From Micrasema longulum (lineage: Eukaryota; Arthropoda; Insecta; Trichoptera; Brachycentridae): a stretch of 64,000 nucleotides of DNA. Below the pieces are notes generated by a model. It was given only the letters and a program-made list of their open reading frames with translations, was not told where the DNA came from and searched no databases. The stretch lies in NCBI GenBank assembly GCA_022494885.1, contig JAGVSM010001173.1, positions 1 through 64,000 of the forward strand. The letters are read 5' to 3'. Made by a program: the position numbers and the translations under genes. Positions within the stretch are counted from its first letter, which is position 1. The number at the start of each line of letters is the position of its first letter. Positions 45,172-56,700 of this stretch are shown here, piece by piece.

Positions 45172-45279
45172 AGATTTCTTTCCCAATTTGTTGATCCTTT
45201 TCTTTTGTTACTTTTGTAGTTGTCAGTTCAGTTTATTTCCCTTTTTTCGGAATTCTTATTATGTTTCTTTTATTTTTAG

Positions 45280-45428
45280 GTTATTCTCAACGACCGTATA
45301 CAAAAGAATATATAATTCAGCATCTGTATGATTATTCATATATTACTTCTATCCCTGCACAATATTCCTATCCTGTTCCAAAGGAGGTGTATGCCGTCAA
45401 AAGCTTACAAATAGAGAAATGCGTGTAA
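45280..45428 (+). CDS. Men: Men alternative terminal exon 12c
   Basis: The acceptor TTTTTAG precedes GT TAT TCT, completing Gly again. The frame reads GYSQRPYTKEYIIQHLYDYS.. SIPAQYSYPVPKEVYAV and stops at TAA after 48 residues (predicted isoform 610 aa). HLYDYSYITSIP aligns with HLYNADYESSMP of 12b. It lacks the GLAS-YP start and the tryptophans, so it is the most divergent. It could be a functional third end or a decaying copy; the intact frame, stop and acceptor favour function. Confidence 0.72.
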
Positions 45429-45689
45429 ATATAAATTATATTTTATAAATGTTTTGTAAAATTCATAATCCTTGTGAGAACATGGACAGCTAAATTGTTG
45501 AAGCTGACCTAAGCAAGCATCGAGGTAAGGTATACTTTGGTTGTAAATAAGAATGTTTGTGCTACGTTATATCATATTCAAAAATTACTCTCTTCCACAT
45601 AGACAATACGAACATTTAATTGCATTTCCAAACATCTCTAAAATTAATGTATCATTAAAAAATACTTTGATCTTTCCAAGCCTGAAGGT

Positions 45690-46435
45690 GGAAAAAATCC
45701 ACGAGTTCCTGAGGGGGTACCAGGGATACCCAGCTAAAATGCTATAAATATGACTTTAAAAAAATGACATTATGGCTGTCATTTATTTATTTACGGACGT
45801 ATTCAGTCCATTCAACAATGGTAACATATTTCCTTATAGGAGAAATAAAATACAACTAAAGAAAATGAAAGCTAGGTCAAAAAAAATATAAAAATTACTC
45901 CTCAAGACAAGATTTGGTCTATTTTAGTGACCAAAAAAGTCCGGATCTTGTCTCGAGTTTACGATGCGACACAATCGGGATATTGGTGTATGGTGCAGAC
46001 AAGCCACAGTTTGTGCTGTGTTGATCAAGGAACAGTACATTATTACTTTGCATCCGTCGGATGGAAACATTGAATGCCACTTGTTCCAGTAACGATGGTA
46101 CATCAATTAAGCCATTTTGTAAATTAAACATTAATATGGAGTCAGTGTTATTTTATGTTTTTGTAGACTTGAGATTTTTGACATTGACTCCATTTCTCTG
46201 TAAGTGTAGTCTTCCCTCTCGAAGCCAATCATCCATGCTACTTTTCTTAGCAGACGATGTTGCGCCGATTTTATATGATTTATCCGGCCTACATAGTAGT
46301 GTTTATAAAACTGTTTCATAATATTTTGAATTTTCTGCAAAGTTCATACATTTTTTCATAAAATACTGTTGCGAGAGGATGCTTTATGGCATCGCGCTGC
46401 TTTCTCTGCCATACGCTGAACAACTGTGATCAAAA
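45690..46435 (+). repeat. Repeat R1 split by a LINE insertion
   Basis: The left part 45690-45780 (CCAGCTAAAATGCTATAAAT) and right part 46300-46435 (TTCATACATTTTTTCATAAA..GTGAACAACTGTGATC-like) are contiguous in the copy at 27625-27890. The intervening ~510 bp are the LINE below. Confidence 0.6.
45785..46290 (-). mobile_element. LINE 3' fragment inserted in repeat R1
   Basis: Minus strand: SAQHRLLRKVAWMIGF.., then LIDVPSLLEQVAFNVSIRRM..FLDQHSTNCGLSAP, then a 3'-UTR ending in AATAAATAAATGACA-like sequence. It belongs to the same family as 29815-30222. Frames are broken. Confidence 0.75.
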
Positions 46436-46439
46436 ATCT

Positions 46440-47630
46440 CGCCATGTGTTAGCGCGGCAGTATGCGGGCTGGGAGCAGGAATGCTTGCAAAATGTAAAGC
46501 TCTGATCAACTTATGATGATCAATATAATATGATTTAAATATATATTTTCACTTACACTGAAGTATTAGGTTGGTGGAAAATGTTTTTCTTAGAGCCATT
46601 TCAAACATAAAATCGAGTCATTAGGAAACACGAAAGCAGGAACTTTAGAACGAGATTTATAATTATCTCTACAATTGGGAGCACAACACTTTTAACCATA
46701 TTTTCACAAGAAAACCTTTCTAAGGTATTCTCATACTTTAAAGGTCTGGGCATGGAGGGGGAGATTTAGCAATATTAGAAAACTCATCCACTACTCAGTA
46801 GCCAGGCTCTTTAAAGACCTGGGCTTAGAGGGCGAGAGTTTATTTACGGCGACCTGTCACAATAGATCTACACAGGTCGCAGTGACGTCAGGAGCTTATA
46901 TATTACTGATCTCCATCTACGAGAATAATAATAGGTACTCTGGAATACTTTTTACACTAATTGACCCTTATTTTTAGAGCACTTTACCATTTTAAAGAAA
47001 AAAACTCAAACGAGCACGGTTTGACAAGCAGAATATTGTGTTTGAATATATTCCCTGAAGTATGACTGTTCAGCTTACAATAGAGACTCAACCGCGGTCT
47101 CTTTAAGCAAATTCTGCCGCTAGGGGCGCTGTCAATAGGAAGAGGTATTGATGAAAGTGTCCATTTTCCACTAATCGATCAATGCATTAAATGATTTGGA
47201 AGGTAAAATAATATTAATTGTTAATAACTCCTTATTTGAAGACTAGTTAATGGAGTGGGCTGAATAAATGGTAAATTTTTATTTTATTTACTCTTGTGAT
47301 AAATCTTATACAATCTTATCAGTTTCAATAGCACAAAAAGCCTTCATTTATGCTCTGCAAGTTTTGAATTTGAACTGCAAGATCGGGAACACTGACATAT
47401 AATAAATAGACACATTACTCCTATACTAGCTACATCTAAGATATAGCAAATGTTTTGTTGCTCTCAATTTTTTTTTTAAAAGAGTGTAAATCATGATATA
47501 CATTTAACATTTATTTATTTACTTGAAAAAGAGAAAGAGATATATACATATTTCCTTAGTTCATATTTATTTCTGTGTAACTTGTTACCTTAGATAGATA
47601 GGACACTAGTTGGTAGCTGTGATTATTTAT
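46440..47630. other. Downstream spacer, minor repeats only
   Basis: TTTAAAGGTCTGGGCATGGA at ~46738 recurs as TTTAAAGACCTGGGCTTAGA at ~46810, a short direct duplication. CTGCCGCTAGGGGCGCTG at ~47127 is a palindromic block common in arthropod MITEs. No coding region. Confidence 0.4.
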
Positions 47631-47631
47631 G

Positions 47632-48355
47632 TAGGGTTAGGGTGCCGGCAGTGGATCACCCTTATTTTGGAGGGCTGTAATTGTTTTAATGGTTTGAACA
47701 CGAAAGCTAAAATTTGGTATTACTGTAGCTTCATTACCATGTTTTCGGACTGCATTGCATCTTTTTAGATTTACTAACAATTCAAAGAGTTACGATGGTT
47801 TTATTAAATAATTGGAAATGATCCACTGTGTACTCTAAGCCGGGTACAGTGGATTGCAAATAAATCAACAATGGCTCATTCTAGTATACGGTAAATAAAC
47901 ATATTAAGACTTAAGTGAATATGTGGGTAGCATAAAAAATACTTCTCATAGCTTAGGTACACTCTGGATCATGATTCACCGTGTATTATGGTATTTAATC
48001 CACTGTATCCTATCTGACCATTTTGATTTTCTAGTCAAACAAACACAAATTACTAAGTTGGCTTATGGCAGTGATACTGTTATTTGTTACCAGAATACAC
48101 ATAGTTTACAGTTATATCAATTCCACATGAAATTGTTACATGCATATCAGACAAAAAACAAAGAATGCTTTTGAAATTTAGTTTGAGATGCAAAAAAATA
48201 AATGAACGCATCACGTGTATACACTGTCACAGCTACCAGCCAGCTAGTGGTGATGTGTTTGCCCATGAGACCTTCTTACTGTGAGCAAGATTAGTAGTCC
48301 TTATACTTTTACATGCAGGGTACTTGATCCACTGTACCCACCTTGACCATACTCT
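47632..48355. repeat. Putative non-autonomous DNA transposon
   Basis: The left end GGTGCCGGCAGTGGATCACC and the right end CTTGATCCACTGTACCCACC are imperfect inverted repeats. An internal GATCCACTGTGTACTC..GCCGGGTACAGTGGAT palindrome repeats the same core. The interior frame 47923-48174 has no recognised motif. Confidence 0.5.
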
Positions 48356-49369
48356 AATATTGGGAAAAATGTTTCTAAAAATACAACTAATTACCTATTT
48401 TGCAATAAATTAGATTGTATTTACAAATGAAACAATATATCTGTACTGTTTTTCACAGTTACAGTGTAATTAAAACATTTTCTCGTAGGGAAACGAAGGC
48501 AAGGAAGGAAGGAAAAAATGTAAAAAACGAAGAAGCTTCGCTATTAATTTTTCAGTTTGTTGGAAAATATTTTGGAATATTTTTTATTCAACTTGAATGT
48601 TTTACTATAATTATTCTGGTGTTTCTGCAATAACTTTTTTTTTGCTGTATAGTGTAGAATTGAAAGAATTCTTAAAATGCTTGTATTTAAGATGTTTGTT
48701 TTTTTCCGTAGAAAAGATTAACACCAATTATTTACGAAGTTGGATGGTATTTACAAGATCCAATTCTACAAATAGAAAAAAGAAGTTGTTTGAATGCAAG
48801 AATAAGAATTTCTTAGATTGTTGATTCAATTACGGTCCTGACAACTTTCTGATAAAACAGTACAATTGATTTGAGTTTCAGAAGAAATATTGATTTTGAC
48901 GAATTTAGACATTTAAGCATTTATTATCTTTGTTTCGATTCCACTTTATGTTTATTTGACTATTGTTGAGATGAAAACTGATTTTAAACAAATTTCTAAA
49001 TGACTTTTGCAAGAAAATACAAAATGCCTTTATTATTGAAATACAACTGGTGAGTTTTTGCATGAAGCTGACAATATTATAATTTAATATGATTTATTAT
49101 TATGTTTTTTATACTTTTAAATCTACTTAGATCATTAATGTTTGAATAATAAATGTATACATGTATGCATAATAAATAACTCAATGTTTTGTTTTAAAAT
49201 TCCAACAAAATGTCTCAGTTATTATTGTTTTTAAAATAATATTATTTTGGGAATCCACTAATCATTTATATAAATTATAGAAGAATGTTTACATTGTGAT
49301 TGTTCATATTTTAAAAATTGTTCATTAGAATAGTAGTTATTTTTGCAACTGAATAAATCATTTACTAGA

Positions 49370-49565
49370 CAGGCGTCATGGCGCAGTTGGTTAGACGGCC
49401 AACTTTGAAACTGGAGTTGCGAGCTCGATTCCTGCCGGTTGCAAGAAAAAAATTTAAGAAAGATTTTATTCTCAATTGATCTAAGTATTGTGGTGTATTT
49501 TTCATAACTTCCCCTCTTTCCCACCCGCTGACAAGCCTCTAAATAGAGGCTTAGCGGGTTATTCC
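49370..49565 (+). repeat. tRNA-derived SINE (family S4) with terminal hairpin
   Basis: The head GGCGTCATGGCGCAGTTGGT (A box TGGCGCAGTTGG at 49379-49390) and GAGCTCGATTCC (B box, 49421-49432) could fold like a tRNA. The 3' part has a strong hairpin at 49524-49558, CCCGCT..AAGCCTCT paired with AGAGGCTTAGCGGG. This 3' part recurs behind a different head at 11690-11795. Confidence 0.75.
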
Positions 49566-49779
49566 TTAAAATATATATTTAAAAAAAAATTATCAGTTTG
49601 ATATATTTTACATTCAAAGTAAATACAGTAGTTGCGAGATTGTGTGAGAATAAAGATGTTCAGTGGTTTTTTAATTTAGCTTTTTAAATAAATGTTTATG
49701 AACCATCAAACTAAGCCCAAAAAAATATTTATATTTTAATGTATAGTAGATATTATCATCACTACGATTAAGTTCTGTT

Positions 49780-50045
49780 CGGTGAGTTTCCCTGATTGGT
49801 GGATTGGCTTCAATTTTGGTAGGGTTCACACTCTATCATCAGTTGATTTAGAAGAACTTGTGACGTCATTTAAAGTTGTAAATTTTAAATATTTTTTTTT
49901 TTAAGTAGCACTGAATTTCCACATTGTTTTCATATGCTACCCTGACTGTACCTGCTAGTACCTAAAGCACTAGGACTAATTTTATTTTATCTTACCTTTA
50001 TTATTTTTTTATTTTCCAATTACCTTCCTCATTAGAGGTGACCCT
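49780..50045. repeat. Fragment of DNA-element family M2
   Basis: CTGATTGGTGGATTGGCTTC, TTGTGACGTCATTTAAAGTT and CTTCCTCATTAG match 41725-42163 in inverse and 8160-8440 directly. Confidence 0.5.
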
Positions 50046-50524
50046 GTATCGGAGCAGGAATTACACAATTTTTTTTTTAGTTAAGTCAAGATCATAACCT
50101 GTTGGTAACAACCGTCTCCTCCAGCGGCCGTCGGAGCAATGATTGAGCATGACACGGTACAATGACATGATACAACACGGTTATGTGAAGAGGCTGAAGG
50201 CAGAAACCGGGAAGCTTGACCTTGACGGGTGAATAGTTGACAAAATAACTTTTTTTCCCGAGGGCGGGAAAGTGCTCATAGCGCGCCCGACCTAGGGTTA
50301 AGAGGGAATCAATGCATTAAACTGAATATTTTATACCACCATCTGTTGCAAAATTGGAAATTTGCAATCGTGTCCTGCACATCTGTTCTCATGAAGCTTG
50401 AGATTAAAATCAGATTGGGTTTTGACCTTTAATTATTATATTTGTACTTATCCCACCTTTAGGACATAAACGACTCAACTAAAAAAATCAGCTCTTTGGG
50501 AAATTGCAAAAGAAGAATGTAAAT

Positions 50525-51084
50525 TGTGACACCTTCGTATTCTTTCGTCGATTGCTTCGTATTTTTCGAAGTAGGCACCAAATTTTGAGTTAAAAATTGT
50601 ACCGAAGACTTTCAGCTATGAATCTGTGGGATTCATTGTCCATAATCGATGACACACACGTGCTAAAACATTTCACCTGAAATAGTGTGATGACGGAAGA
50701 AAGCAATGTCACCATTTTCCATACAACTCAAACAGTATTGCACATAAATCAGGATCATCATTTTGCAGTACATTTACATCGTCCCTACCATGAAGAAATG
50801 AACTACTAAGGAACGTCGCCTATAAAGAGACTACAGGGCGTAGCAAGTCAGTCGGACCAACAAGTTCAGTTCAGTCAGTCAGTCCAGCTCGACGAAGTCA
50901 CTCAGTTACAAGCATGTAGTTCAAGTGCTGTCTCTTCACTTCCTCATCACCGTAACACTTGTGTGACATAATTCATTATTTATTGGCCTTGTAACTAATA
51001 AATATCAAACAGCAACCTCGTGTCTTCTTTGTCAATCTCTAACTGAAGTAGGAACTCCAACCTCTCAACTATCATAATCCTACA
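50525..51084 (+). mobile_element. Probable solo LTR
   Basis: It starts TGTGACACC and ends CCTACA. TATAAAGAGACTAC at 50821 is followed ~30 bp later by a CAGTC-rich start region and, ~170 bp further, by AATAAATATC near 50997. A promoter and a polyadenylation signal this close together are typical of U3-R-U5. No second copy or internal gag/pol is present in the window and no clean target duplication is seen, so the ends are uncertain. Confidence 0.45.
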
Positions 51085-51099
51085 AATCTATGAAAAAAA

Positions 51100-52335
51100 A
51101 AGTGTAATAAAAATAAAATATTTTATGTTTAAACATTTATTTAATGATTGAAAAAAAACAAATAAGAGCACTTTGATGTATAATATTTTTTATTAGGTCA
51201 GATCAGGTCATCAAACATACATGTTTTTATTTATTCATGAAATGACATAAACATAAATAAGTCTCTAAGATTATCGATAATTTAAATAATAAAATGACAT
51301 TAACTTAAATAAGTCACTTAGAATATCGGTAAGTCGGAACGAAACAACCACAAAGCTAAATTGGTTGTTTTAATATTAAAAAAAAAAAGTAAACATGCCA
51401 TTTTGTTTCGGAATAAAATCGACTCAACGGGCTTTTGGTCACTATATGTTTGTCTGCGTTGCGTCCTTCACACAGCAATGTTAACAGAACACTAATTGCG
51501 TCGCTTCCGTACTGACACGGAATCTAAATTCTCTAAAGAGACCGATGTAATGGTTTTGTCCTATTCCCACCCGAATGTTGTGTTTTTTTTTCGTTGCGAA
51601 AAATGGATAATGTTTGTTGAAGTCATTTTATAATCTTAACTCATTTTAAGCTTTTTTTTAAGTGAATCATTTTCGTTCTAAAGGTGCGATATAATAAAAA
51701 AACAAGATGATGTGCTTACCTCAGTGTGTTTAATGATTTTTAGAATATGATAAGGAAAATGGGAGCTGGTAATTTTTGAATAATAAATATAATATAAACA
51801 GTTAGTTGTTCATGATATATTTATTTATGTTGATATTTTCCTGTATCCACATTTAATTTGATAATTAAAAAAAAAAAACATTACACTAAACAATTATATG
51901 TTAATCTACATTTTGTTTAAAATACACACTCATTAAATTTCATATAAAATAAAATATATTGTAAGAAGTTTAAAATGTGATTAGTTTTTTTGTTTGTTTT
52001 TGACTAGATAAATAAAATGTTAAATAAATAATTACAACATAAAAAAACTTGTGTGTTTTCCTATTTCAAAATATTTTCTTTTAGTATGTAATATCATATT
52101 TGTCGACATAGTATGTAAATTCCGCATTAAATACCAAAACAAACTACTCGGTTAGGTGAGAAAAAGAGGTTTCCATTTCAATGTAGGTATTGAAAAAATA
52201 TTCCTAACAAAGAGAGCATTAATGTAAGTACATATATCATTAAATAATGAAAAATTGTTCTAGGCATAAATCATAAAATCTAGTAGAAACAAAAATGACA
52301 TAATTTTTTTTCAAAAAAATAAAATTTTGTGTTCT
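51100..52335. other. Intergenic DNA, nothing recognised
   Basis: AT-rich. No frame with family motifs and no repeat boundaries could be supported. Confidence 0.4.
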
Positions 52336-52339
52336 TCTA

Positions 52340-52495
52340 ATTTACCCAAATACTTTTTTTAGTTAATTTTCTTTTAGTAGTAAAAGATCGCGTTAGAAAA
52401 TGGGAAACTAGTTGTGGCAGAGCTGGATTTGAGAACCCCGGTCCTCCTAAAACATAGTACGCGACACTATCCACGGGATCACATTGATTTAAAAT
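52340..52495 (-). repeat. tRNA-derived SINE (family S3), degenerate
   Basis: Inverse of the 44868 copy: TTTACCCAAATACTTTTTTT, GCGTTAGAAAATGGGAAACT, TTTGAGAACCCCGGTCCTCC and the closing CACGGGATCACA. Confidence 0.55.
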
Positions 52496-53046
52496 GATAA
52501 TGTAGCTTTTTATCCTTTTAAATAACTTTCATTTTTTAGTTTTGGTTGGTAATTAAGTTTTCAAATCTGATTCTATAACGACAAATGAACTGTCACTTCT
52601 TGGAGAATTTTAATTTTGCAGGAAAACCCTTACGAATGTTAAAGAGAGGTTTTTTATTAATTTTACCTGTCTTCACTTCGTTATCTTAACTTTTTACCTT
52701 AATCTACTTTTAATGATTTCTCATCTTTGTAATAATTTTCAATAAGTTTACTTAATTGTACAGACAGTTTATTGAATTGAATTTTTTTGATAAATAACTC
52801 TGTCAAAACATTTTATGTATAGGTTACTGCCAGTAAAAGAATTTATGTTTTTTTTTTTACTTGAATTTTGTTTATATTGATCTGCTAAACAAACCAATAT
52901 GCTTAAAGGTTTTGTATGGAATTTGACCAATATGCTTCAGGAAATCCCACTGAAAAATCAGGTCCAGTAAAATGCCACTTGGTACAGAGTTTTTGACCAA
53001 ATTTACTGCAGAAAGCCTGCGGTTTGACTGTATTTTTGTGTAACAT

Positions 53047-53451
53047 ATATCGATGGCTCAGTTCCATACAGAGATAACTAGAAATGGCTTGTTTTGAGTA
53101 ATGGCTGACCAAAGTTTTGACAGATCTAAATTGATTTTTCATAAATAATTATTTACATATAGTATATATGAATATATTTATGTAAAATATGTACCCTATG
53201 GTTACTAGTTTTATGATTAAAGAAAGGTGTTTATACAAATTATCACGTTTTAATTAGTTGTGAAGCAGAGAGATTGTTAAGTTCATTTATTTCCGTATGA
53301 AAACATTCGTCTTTTATGAGAAAATCAATAGTTTTTAAGACTTACATCTTTGTGGAATTGAAAAAGGATGTTTTTTTTAAATATAATGAATAGTATAACT
53401 TAAAACATTAATTTTTTCAGTTATCTCTCTATGGAACTGAGCCATCGATAT
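53047..53451. repeat. 33-bp inverted repeat pair near the 3' end of the VWC gene
   Basis: 53047-53079 (ATATCGATGGCTCAGTTCCA..) and 53419-53451 (..TGGAACTGAGCCATCGATAT) are reverse complements over 33 bp with one mismatch, separated by ~340 bp. No transposon hallmark was identified. Confidence 0.8.
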
Positions 53452-53469
53452 CATTTAGAAACCTTTAGC

Positions 53470-53475
53470 TTTATT
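53470..53475 (-). terminator. Candidate polyadenylation signal of the VWC gene
   Basis: TTTATT on the plus strand, that is AATAAA on the minus strand, 131 bases after the stop codon at 53606. It is the nearest such signal downstream of the last exon. Confidence 0.5.
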
Positions 53476-53605
53476 TTATACTAGTTTGTTCAAATTCTGT
53501 AAGTAATCTCAATCGACAGCTATTAAGTAAATAAATAATTCTTAGTTACTAATCTCATTTAAATATGGATTAAATGAGAAAACAACATATACTCCTTTGG
53601 ATATC

Positions 53606-53787
53606 TCAACAGTCCAGGGCTCTTGAACAAGTTACCATTGGAGGAACAGAACAAGTACAAGTAACACAATCATCGCCTCCGAGTACCGAGTCTCCAATGT
53701 CCATGGTCTCATTTCCATATTGGCACTTCATGTCTGGATTTGAGTTTTTGGTTGCCGCAGTAAAGTCTATCTTGTCTTCTTTGTTGA
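53606..53787 (-). CDS. VWC gene, last exon
   Basis: Acceptor ACATTACAG. It encodes FNKEDKIDFTAATKNSNPD, KCQYGNETMDIGDSVLGG, DDCVTCTCSVPPMVTCSRAL and DC, then TGA. The third module stops after its C-x-C..C..C part, so it lacks the CC..C half present in modules 1 and 2. Confidence 0.9.
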
Positions 53788-56700
53788 CTGTAATGTAAAA
53801 AATGTTAGCTGTAATATTCTGATTAAAAATATGAGGATTTCCAATCACGTAAATGTTTTGCAGGTTGCTTTAAATGCAATGAATCATTACCTAGTAGCAA
53901 CCATTTAATAATTAATCAACCCACTATCTTGTACTAATGAGCTGTTTTCATCATACTTTCTATTTATTGACGAGTGTCACATACCATTTGTGCAGATCTA
54001 CAGATGGATGGAAAATTGTCTGACATAACACTTTTAAAAAAAAAAGGAAGTATAAGTGCATTGCTTTGTGTACACATATTATTTACCGATTCTTTGAAGT
54101 TATTGCTTGATGAAATACAGAAAATACGATAATTTAACATAAAAATAATGTGTTTACTTATTAAATATATTGGCCAACACTATATCGGACAGGTCACAGG
54201 CACTGTAATTACTAAGTTTTCTTTGACGTAATCCCTTCAATTTATTTGACTTGAGATCTAGACTGATTATCCTAGCTTAAAAAATAAAGACCTCATTTAC
54301 ATACTAGTTATTTATTTACTAAATTTATGTGTTATTTACTCACTAAGGAGGTTAAAGCTATTTTTAATTCAAATACAAATAAAATCCCACTCAAAATAAT
54401 AATTAATTTAAATTCGTTATTTTTTAATCTAAGTTTTGTTTAAATTTATCAAAGAAAATTGTGTTAACTCACAGCATTTCCAATCAATGGGACAGCATTC
54501 CCTGGACTCCAGGTACACTGGAGCGCATCTGGATTGGACTTCAGCACTCCAGTAGAGTTCTATTCCACAGTTTATAGTTTGGCACCAGGCCCCATCTATG
54601 GTTCCGTCAAATTCTTTGGTGCACACACATTCTTTGCATGTCTTGTCAGGGTAAAAACGTTCACCTTCTCTGTACTCCTTAGATTCCCAGGTGCATTTGC
54701 TCAGAGAGGCGATTGCAACAGCATCTGAGTGACAATATTTAGTGTTGAAGTCATTAATTGATAACTTTAATAGTTTATATTTTTTATACAAATGAAATTC
54801 CTTGAAACATGTAATAAAATATATTGTGTATCCTTACCGCACACTTCATTTTCACTACAGCAACTGTCCATCTTGTATTGTTTAATGCATTCATTTTTAT
54901 CTTCAGGAGATCCGAAGTTCTCTGGACATTCTACTTGAATACATGTAAATGCACTCCTGAAACAAAGGTTACAACGCATCTGGTTATATTCAAAATATGT
55001 TAATTGATATAATTCATACATAATATACAGTAAAAGCACTAAAAAGTCAAATGAATACAGTATTGTAGGTTACACAGGTCGACAAGCAGTGACTTCACAG
55101 ATTGAGAGACGGAGTTATTGTTTCACAGGAGTGATTTATGGTTCCAGATGGCCCGCGCTAAGGAACATGTGGTGCTTCGGACAGATGAGCTTTCATTTCC
55201 TAGTTACGCTTTATTCAGAATTTTGCAAAAGGGTCTTTTGGCCAGCAGTCGTAATTTACTGAGTAGGTACCAAAGATCAAATTCTTGGATTTGGCTTTAT
55301 CAAATTATATGTCTAGTCAAAACATCCAGAGAACCGAATAAGGTAAGATACTAAGTGGCAATGGCAGATCAGTTATAACATGACCTTACGGTATGAGAGC
55401 CAAGGTGTGCCCTAGTACAACAAGGAAAGCAGGTTTGTTAATCTAGGGGAGCTTTTAATAGGTGTCTGCCAGAGAGAACCAAAAAGTTAGGTAAGGAAAA
55501 TGATAAAAGATGACCATGGCTCCGATTACAAAGGGAAGTAAACACTTATCTTCAATTTTATCCACAAAGTAAAATTAAGTTTTCTGTATGAAAAGCAGAA
55601 TTTGCATGCATTTTTTTCTTTTAAAGATGTTCAATTATAGGTTACCAATGAATATACTTTAAATGTTCATGCAAATGTACTCATTTTCGTACATTTTTTA
55701 AAAATCGATTTTTATTTATAGACAGTTGAAGATAACTCAGTTGATTTCCCATTGAAATTAGGGCCCAGGAATACTCTGACTTTTAGAGCTAGGAATCTGC
55801 CTTATAAATACCAAAATTAAGAGGGGGTGACAAATTTAGGGGTTTCGTGGGGCCTGGGGTAAACGCGGGTGGCTGACGGAATGTCAGAAGAGAATCGTCT
55901 TAGAATGTGATAGAATATGCAAACCCACAGCACATGTAAGACGAGTCTATAATAATAGGTAACTATGTTGTGACAATAGGATAGCAATATGTGAAAAAAC
56001 ATATGGGGATTAAAGCAGGTGCTACAAGGTTTATTTATAACCAGGTACATAGATGGTTAATTCTAGATTAAAAAATATGTAAGTAAAAAATATAACATTG
56101 TGTCAATTATAATATATTATTGGTTTACAAGTAAAATATTGGTAAAACTATTTTTTTTCTGATACATTCAAGTAATCAAATGCAGTATATATTGCTAGCA
56201 TGTATATAGTTAAAAATTTAATAAAAAAAGACAAATTACAAATCACGCTTATAATATTAAACAGAAAAACAAAACTCACCTTCCATCATGAGCTTCTGCA
56301 CAAGTACACTCCACTGAACATTTGTGATCGTTAACACTTTTGTCGAGTCCTTTTCCAATATCATATTCCTCGTTCCTGTAAAACGTCAAGCAAATATTGT
56401 AGGGGCCTTACTCACAAACTTGAGATAAAGTTACGCCTAGGCGTAGTGGTAGAATACTGATGTGAATACCATCCTTATTATAGTGGTAGAATAAAGATGG
56501 TATTCCCATCCTTATTCTATCAATATGCCCAAGCGTAACTTTATACCAGGTTTATAAGTAAGTAATATTTCCCTATTGTAATTAATAATTTCCTAATAGG
56601 AAAATTCCAAAAGGCAGCCTGCCATAGAAAAGCGAAACTGAGATAATAGCACTTTTGTGAAAAGAGTGAATAATCAAATCTACACATCAGTTGGAATGTT

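Noticed and set aside
53574..53798. Plus-strand frame opposite the last VWC exon
   Set aside because: It is the antisense of a cysteine-rich exon with clear splice sites on the minus strand.
55118..55354. 78-codon plus-strand frame in a VWC intron
   Set aside because: No family match and no splice-consistent partner exons were found.
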